Origin: JAGVJT01 sp964471225
GTDB taxonomy: Bacteria; Pseudomonadota; Gammaproteobacteria; Legionellales; Legionellaceae
Assembly: GCA_964471225.1 (NCBI GenBank)
Contig: CAYYEZ010000026.1
Span: 62,001 to 126,000, forward strand
Length of the DNA: 64,000 nucleotides
Direction of reading: 5' to 3'
In this document: piece by piece, positions 59,374 through 64,000 of the stretch
Position numbering within the stretch: position 1 is the stretch's first letter
How the letters are laid out: each line of letters begins with the position of its first letter
Notes under the pieces: generated by a model
Told to the model about the DNA's origin: nothing
Seen by the model: only the letters and a program-made list of their open reading frames with translations
Databases searched by the model: none
Program-made: the position numbers and the translations under genes

Positions 59374-61575
59374 GTGAATAAGAAAAGAAAGAAACACGTT
59401 CATCCAAAAGACCCATTCTATCAACGTGAAGCGGAAAAATACGCTAACCCCATCGCAAGCCGAGAATATATTCTTCAGATTCTTGAAGATTTCGGAAAAC
59501 CGATGTCTCAAACTACTCTATTTAATACCCTTAAAGTAAAATCCCCTTCAGAAGAAGAAGAAGCCTTAACCTTCAGACTCAAAGCGATGTTACGTGATGG
59601 CCAAATTATGCAAGATCGACGCGGTCGGCTTTGTCTATTTGAAAAGGTCAACTTGAAACGAGGCACTATTCAAGCGCATCCAGATGGATTTGGATTTCTT
59701 ATTCCTTCAGACAAGAGTCAGGATATCCTTCTTTCTCCCAAAGAAATGCGTGCAGTGATGCATGGGGATGAAGTACTTGCTTATACTATTGGTGTAGACA
59801 GACGGGGGCGTCCTGAAGGTAAGATTAATGAAATTCTAACACGCGCCAATAAAAACGTAGTTGGCCGATTTCATCTCGAACAAGAGATTGGATTTGTCAC
59901 ACCAGATAGTAAACAACTCACTCAAAATATTTCTATTCCTCATGACAAAATAAATCAAGCTAAACCTGGTCAAATCGTCTTGGTTGAAATACTCACTTAT
60001 CCAACACAGCGCACCCCCGCCATAGGCCAAATCGTGCATATTTTAGGCGACCATATGGCACCAGGCATGGAAATTAATATTGCCTTGCTGGCACATAAAA
60101 TTCCTACAGAATGGCCCGAGGACGTTAAACAAGACATGGGGCAAATTGCATTACATGTTGAAGAAAAAGATATCATAAGTCGGGCTGACTTACGCGCATT
60201 ACCTTTCGTAACAATCGATGGAGAGGATGCGAAAGATTTTGACGACGCAGTCTGTTGCGTTGTAAAACCTAAAGATGGCTTTCAACTCTACGTGGCTATC
60301 GCAGATGTAAGTCACTATGTGGGTATTGATACGCCTCTGGATAAAGAAGCGGCACTCCGAGGAAATTCCGTGTATTTCCCAGGACAAGTCATTCCTATGC
60401 TACCTGAGGCGCTATCAAACGGTATCTGCTCTTTGAATCCGAATGTAGATCGACTATGCATGATTATGGAGATGAGTATCTCTTCAGAAGGAAAAATAAC
60501 AGGTTCCAAAGTCTATAGAGGAGTGATTCATTCACAAGCGAGGCTCACTTATACACAAGTCAATGACTGGCTACAGCAGGGTCATACGACCGATAACTAT
60601 CAACATCTTTGGGGAAATTTAGACGCACTAAATCAGCTGTACAAAACCTTGTTAAAAGCAAGGAATGTAAGAGGTGCTATGGATTTTGATAGTACTGAAA
60701 CGCGTATTATCTTCAATGAAAAACGAAAAATTGAGAAAATTATCCCTTTAGTTCGTAATGACGCACATCGCTTGATTGAAGAATGTATGTTAGCAGCGAA
60801 TATTGCTACAGCGAAGTTTCTTCAAAAAGCAGGTATCCCAACGTTATATCGCACACACGCGCCGCCAGAAGCAGAAAAAATTACAGCACTTCGAGAATTT
60901 TTAGGTGAGCTTGGATTAAAATTATCTGGAGGCATGGAGCCAACGCCGAAGGATTATCAAAAAACAATACAGCATCTTGGAGATCGTCCAGAAAAACATT
61001 TAGTTGAGATGGTCATGTTGCGTTCACTCAAGCAAGCGCATTACACGGCAGAAAATGAGGGACATTTCGGGCTGGCTTATCCAGTTTATACGCATTTCAC
61101 GTCTCCCATTCGACGTTATCCTGATCTACTCATTCATCGGGCTATTGGGCATATTCTTGACCACAAAGACCTCTCTACTTTTTCCTACTCTGAAAAAGAC
61201 ATGGAACAACTCGGAAAACATTGTTCTATGACCGAGCGACGCGCTGATGATGCCACACGTGATGTTGTTGCGTGGCTTAAGTGTGAGTACATGCAAGATA
61301 AGCTTGGACAACGCTTCGAAGGACGCATTTCTGCTGTGACTTCTTTTGGTGTTTTCGTTGAGCTTAATGATGTTTATGTAGAAGGATTAGTTCATATCAC
61401 ATCCCTAAAAAATGATTATTATGTGTATGATGCAGTGAAGCATCGTTTAGTGGGTGAAAAACGAGGACAACGATATCGCTTAGGTGACAAAATGACCGTT
61501 CTTGTCGCGCGTGTCGACCTCGATGAGCGTAAAATTGACTTTGATCCTATTTTTGACGAGCCACCACATGACTAA
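59374..61575 (+). CDS. rnr: Ribonuclease R, probable GTG start
   Basis: 3'-5' exoribonuclease that degrades structured RNA. I choose GTG 59374 (733 aa) because AGGA lies just before it and the next residues run to DPFYQREAEKYANPIASREY, the usual RNase R N-terminus. ATG 59302 would add 24 residues and overlap the preceding gene. Domains: N-terminal winged helix, cold-shock domains (GTIQAHPDGFGFLIP), RNB with VTIDGEDAKDFDDAV (catalytic Asp cluster), TSPIRRYPDLLIHRAI, and S1 (GRISAVTSFGVFVEL). The basic Lys-rich C-tail of E. coli RNase R is absent. It overlaps rlmB by eight bases. Confidence 0.94.
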   Translation: MNKKRKKHVHPKDPFYQREAEKYANPIASREYILQILEDFGKPMSQTTLFNTLKVKSPSEEEEALTFRLKAMLRDGQIMQDRRGRLCLFEKVNLKRGTIQAHPDGFGFLIPSDKSQDILLSPKEMRAVMHGDEVLAYTIGVDRRGRPEGKINEILTRANKNVVGRFHLEQEIGFVTPDSKQLTQNISIPHDKINQAKPGQIVLVEILTYPTQRTPAIGQIVHILGDHMAPGMEINIALLAHKIPTEWPEDVKQDMGQIALHVEEKDIISRADLRALPFVTIDGEDAKDFDDAVCCVVKPKDGFQLYVAIADVSHYVGIDTPLDKEAALRGNSVYFPGQVIPMLPEALSNGICSLNPNVDRLCMIMEMSISSEGKITGSKVYRGVIHSQARLTYTQVNDWLQQGHTTDNYQHLWGNLDALNQLYKTLLKARNVRGAMDFDSTETRIIFNEKRKIEKIIPLVRNDAHRLIEECMLAANIATAKFLQKAGIPTLYRTHAPPEAEKITALREFLGELGLKLSGGMEPTPKDYQKTIQHLGDRPEKHLVEMVMLRSLKQAHYTAENEGHFGLAYPVYTHFTSPIRRYPDLLIHRAIGHILDHKDLSTFSYSEKDMEQLGKHCSMTERRADDATRDVVAWLKCEYMQDKLGQRFEGRISAVTSFGVFVELNDVYVEGLVHITSLKNDYYVYDAVKHRLVGEKRGQRYRLGDKMTVLVARVDLDERKIDFDPIFDEPPHD

Positions 61576-62314
61576 TACAACAAAACACGCGATTTATGGA
61601 TTACATGCGGTTGAAGCAGCAATGAATAATCCACTTCGAACTATACATATGTTGTATGTGAATCAAGAAAGGCAGGATAAGCGCATCGAAACGCTAATGA
61701 GTAAAGCTCATGCAAAGCATATTCCGCTCACCCTGTTGAGTAATCAGGCATTAAAAAAACAATTTCCGGAAATAAAACACCAAGGAATTGTTGCTATTTT
61801 GAACAGCACAACACATAGCGAAGCAGATCTTTCGGCATTACTCACATCAGATAAACCTTTGTTTATTTTGATTCTCGATGGTATTACCGATCCGCATAAT
61901 TTAGGTGCATGCTTACGTACAGCAGATGCAGTGGGAGTTGATGTTGTCATCACACCAAAAGACAACAGCGCACCCGTGAATGCAACCGTCAGTAAAGTTG
62001 CGTGTGGAGCTGCAGAAACTGTGCCTGTGGTTCGCGTCACAAATCTTGCCAGAACATTAGACACGCTCAAAGCAGCAGGAGTCTGGCTTTATGGGGCAGC
62101 AGGAGAAGCAACTGACTCACTCTATGAGATGAATTTCACGGGCAGATCTGTCGCAATCCTGATGGGTGCAGAAGGAAAAGGACTAAGACGCCTCACTAAA
62201 GATTACTGTGACGTCTTATTTTCCATTCCTATGCATGGCAATGTATCAAGCTTAAACGTTTCTGTTGCCACAGGCATTTCTCTATACGAAGTCATCCGTC
62301 AGCATCAGGCATAA
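61568..62314 (+). CDS. rlmB: 23S rRNA (guanosine2251-2'-O)-methyltransferase
   Basis: Methylates the ribose of G2251 in 23S rRNA. I start at ATG 61568 (248 aa; E. coli 243) within the last codons of rnr; the frame runs to 61502 but those residues belong to rnr in another frame. SpoU motifs: ILDGITDPHNLGACLRTADA (motif 1), LMGAEGKGLRRL (motif 2) and IPMHGNVSSLNVSVATGI (motif 3). The N-terminal substrate-binding domain starts YGLHAVEAAM. The rnr-rlmB pair is as in E. coli. Confidence 0.95.
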   Translation: MTNTTKHAIYGLHAVEAAMNNPLRTIHMLYVNQERQDKRIETLMSKAHAKHIPLTLLSNQALKKQFPEIKHQGIVAILNSTTHSEADLSALLTSDKPLFILILDGITDPHNLGACLRTADAVGVDVVITPKDNSAPVNATVSKVACGAAETVPVVRVTNLARTLDTLKAAGVWLYGAAGEATDSLYEMNFTGRSVAILMGAEGKGLRRLTKDYCDVLFSIPMHGNVSSLNVSVATGISLYEVIRQHQA

Positions 62315-63465
62315 TACTCATTGATGGTTTTCACCAAACGATTGACTAGTTCTATCATATCTGACTCTTGCATAATCAATGGAGGAAGTAATCGAATCAC
62401 CGAGTCAGCAGTGACGCTGAAAAGTAGACGATGCTTCAAGCCAACCAATCTCATATCAAGACAAGATTTATCCATCTCGATACCAACCATCAAGCCTTGA
62501 CCACGAATTTGACGAACATGAGGATGATCTCCCAATGAATCAAGCAAATGCTCTTTGAATTTTATTCCCAAAACACGTGCATGCTCACATAAGTTATCAC
62601 GCTCAATGACATCAAGAACCGCACTTGCTGCAGCACAAGCCAAAGGATTTCCACCAAAGGTTGAGCCATGATTACCAGGCTTAAATAGATTAACCGCACG
62701 ATGACTCATGAGTGTTGCACCAATCGGAACCCCATTAGCCAAGCCTTTAGCTGTCGTCAGAATATCAGGCTGTATCCCTAATCCCATTGAGGCGTATAAA
62801 GAGCCAGTACGACCATTGCCTGTCTGAACTTCATCCATAACAAGCAACCAATCATTCGCTTCGCAAATTTTAGCAACTTCTCGCAAATAGGTCTCGTCAC
62901 CCACAATCACTCCGCCCTCACCTTGAATCGGCTCTAGCATGATTGCTGCGACATCATTACGATTATGTGCAATCGTATGAATTGCCTCCAAATCATTAAA
63001 AGGTGCACGGACAAAACCACCGACTAAAGGCTCAAAACCAGCTTGAACCTTACGCCCACCTGACGCACTTAATGTCGCTAACGTCCGACCATGAAAAGCG
63101 CCACTCATCACAATCGTTGCTGGCGACTCAATCCCTTTTTGATGCCCAAAAAGACGGACTAACTTCAATGCAGCTTCGTTAGCTTCAGCACCAGAGTTGC
63201 TGAAAAATACTTGCGCCATTTTAGTCATTGAAGTCAACCGCTCTGCCAACGTCTCTTGAAGTGGAATATGAAACGTATTCGAGGTATGAAGTAATTTCTG
63301 TGCTTGCTCTTGAATCGCTCGCGTCACATCCGGGTGCGCATGTCCAAGATTACATACACCAATACCACTTAATGCATCAAGATATGCATCTTTACCCTCA
63401 TAAAGCCATATTCCTTCCCCATGCGTAAAAGCAACTGGAAGTGGATTATAGGTTGTCACGTGCAC
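62305..63465 (-). CDS. argD: Acetylornithine aminotransferase-type class III transaminase, GTG start
   Basis: PLP enzyme of arginine (and possibly lysine) synthesis. The 386 aa start at GTG 63465, with GAGGA six bases upstream. Motifs: VFFSNSGAEANEAALKL, SGAFHGRTLATLSASG, LEPIQGEGGV, VMDEVQTGNGRTGSLYA and TTAKGLANGVPIGA, where Lys binds PLP, then NHGSTFGGNPLACAAA. It lies nine bases after sodB, so the two may be co-transcribed. A different class III transaminase is possible but the motifs fit ArgD best. The 3' end overlaps rlmB by 10 bases. Confidence 0.88.
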   Translation of the reverse strand: MHVTTYNPLPVAFTHGEGIWLYEGKDAYLDALSGIGVCNLGHAHPDVTRAIQEQAQKLLHTSNTFHIPLQETLAERLTSMTKMAQVFFSNSGAEANEAALKLVRLFGHQKGIESPATIVMSGAFHGRTLATLSASGGRKVQAGFEPLVGGFVRAPFNDLEAIHTIAHNRNDVAAIMLEPIQGEGGVIVGDETYLREVAKICEANDWLLVMDEVQTGNGRTGSLYASMGLGIQPDILTTAKGLANGVPIGATLMSHRAVNLFKPGNHGSTFGGNPLACAAASAVLDVIERDNLCEHARVLGIKFKEHLLDSLGDHPHVRQIRGQGLMVGIEMDKSCLDMRLVGLKHRLLFSVTADSVIRLLPPLIMQESDMIELVNRLVKTINEYYA

Positions 63466-63474
63466 GATTGTTCC

Positions 63475-64000
63475 TCATGACTTGAAGTTAGACTCAACAA
63501 ATGACCAATTGACTAAAGACCAGAAAGCTTTCACATAATCCGCACGCATATTACGATAATCAATATAGTAAGCGTGCTCCCAAACATCACACGTCAACAA
63601 CGCCGTTAGCCCTGTTGTCATCGGTGTACCAGCATTGCTTGTACTTACAATTTTAAGCTGACCCTGCTCATCCTGGACCAACCAAGCCCAGCCAGAACCA
63701 AATGTAGTTAATGCTGTTTGTGTAAATTGTTCTTTAAACGCATCAAACGAACCAAAAGCCGCTTGAATCGCTGCTAACAATGCACCTGTCGGCTCACCAC
63801 CCCCTTCTGGACTTAAGCAATGCCAATAAAAGGTGTGATTCCAAACTTGTGCGGCATTGTTAAACATACCGCCTGTAGATTTTTTGACAATTTCTTCAAG
63901 AGAAAAACTGTCAAACTCGGTGTCTGCGATTAACTTATTTAGATTAACTACATAAGTATTGTGATGCTTTTCGTAGTGATACATCAGCGTTTCTGCAGAA
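63475..64000 (-). CDS. sodB: Iron superoxide dismutase, N-terminus cut by window edge
   Basis: Dismutates superoxide in the cytoplasm. An internal Met at 63984 is not the true start: the frame stays open to the right edge as SAETL before MYHYEKHH, matching the E. coli motif around residue 26. About 20-25 N-terminal residues are outside. Metal ligands: His in YHYEKHH, His in VWNHTFYWHCLSP, Asp and His in LTCDVWEHAYYIDYRN. The residue pattern AAQVWNHTFYW with Gln nearby fits FeSOD rather than MnSOD. argD follows after nine bases. Confidence 0.95.
   Translation of the reverse strand, partial: SAETLMYHYEKHHNTYVVNLNKLIADTEFDSFSLEEIVKKSTGGMFNNAAQVWNHTFYWHCLSPEGGGEPTGALLAAIQAAFGSFDAFKEQFTQTALTTFGSGWAWLVQDEQGQLKIVSTSNAGTPMTTGLTALLTCDVWEHAYYIDYRNMRADYVKAFWSLVNWSFVESNFKS

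Noticed and set aside
63475..63984. 169-residue SOD read as a complete gene
   Set aside because: The frame continues to the window edge with SOD-like residues, so the apparent start is an internal Met.
1..64000. CRISPR arrays, tRNA/rRNA genes, prophage, intact insertion sequences
   Set aside because: None seen: no regular spaced repeats, no cloverleaf with a CCA-adjacent T-arm noticed, no transposase, integrase or phage structural gene.

Overview
The window is dense, AT-leaning gammaproteobacterial chromosome (about 40-43% G+C by eye, not computed). Housekeeping genes (mnmG, rsmG, parAB, pepN, priA, metG, glmU, lgt, thyA, rnr, rlmB) alternate with secreted proteases, lipoproteins and large unrecognised membrane proteins. 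An astacin-type protease, a secreted papain-like protease, a patatin-like lipase, an RMND1/DUF155 protein and proteins with acidic or disordered tails suggest a host-associated or intracellular lineage of the Legionellales type; that placement is inference. I saw no rRNA, tRNA, CRISPR array, phage or intact insertion sequence. Most neighbours overlap by 1-41 bases, so operons are compact.

Layout. 1-5.8 kb (minus): wzb-wza-wzc-wecB-wecC, a polysaccharide export and UDP-ManNAcA synthesis operon, with a divergent NeuD/PglD-like sugar acetyltransferase. 6.6-9.1 kb (minus): feoABC behind a Fur-box-like site. 9.1-11.6 kb (minus): zapE, an alpha/beta hydrolase, a small secreted protein and an overlapping 51-codon ORF. 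11.8-13.4 kb (plus): panBC behind a 20-codon leader ORF and an RBS-covering hairpin. 13.4-22 kb: priC-like gene, patatin, then rsmI-astacin-pepN-aroE, with divergent lpoA. 22-28.6 kb: pteridine reductase-like SDR, midA-like, PTPS-family gene, priA, an unknown, RMND1-like and tandem GNAT. 28.5-34.9 kb (minus): mnmG-rsmG-parA-parB and yraN-diaA-like-BON-BON.

34.9-45.2 kb holds three unrecognised membrane proteins (609, 170 and 860 aa) around ubiX, metG-rsxB-nth and glmU. 45.4-50.4 kb (plus) is a five-gene operon: retropepsin-like/RimK-associated protease, transglutaminase-like 7TM protein, ATP-grasp ligase, Stealth phosphotransferase and GT4 glycosyltransferase. I regard it as the most interesting functional unit. 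50.4-64 kb: secreted C1 peptidase, PAS-GGDEF protein, rppH-ptsP-lgt-thyA, ansA, DUF4254 protein, a small secreted protein, rnr-rlmB, argD and sodB (N-terminus cut by the right edge).

How they fit together: several blocks serve the envelope (wza-wzb-wzc, wecBC, acetyltransferase, glmU, lgt, lpoA, BON lipoproteins, Stealth operon). Others serve cofactors and iron (panBC, pteridine genes, ubiX, feoABC, sodB) and chromosome or RNA maintenance. Start codons were reassigned where an internal start with a Shine-Dalgarno or family-typical N-terminus was clearly better.
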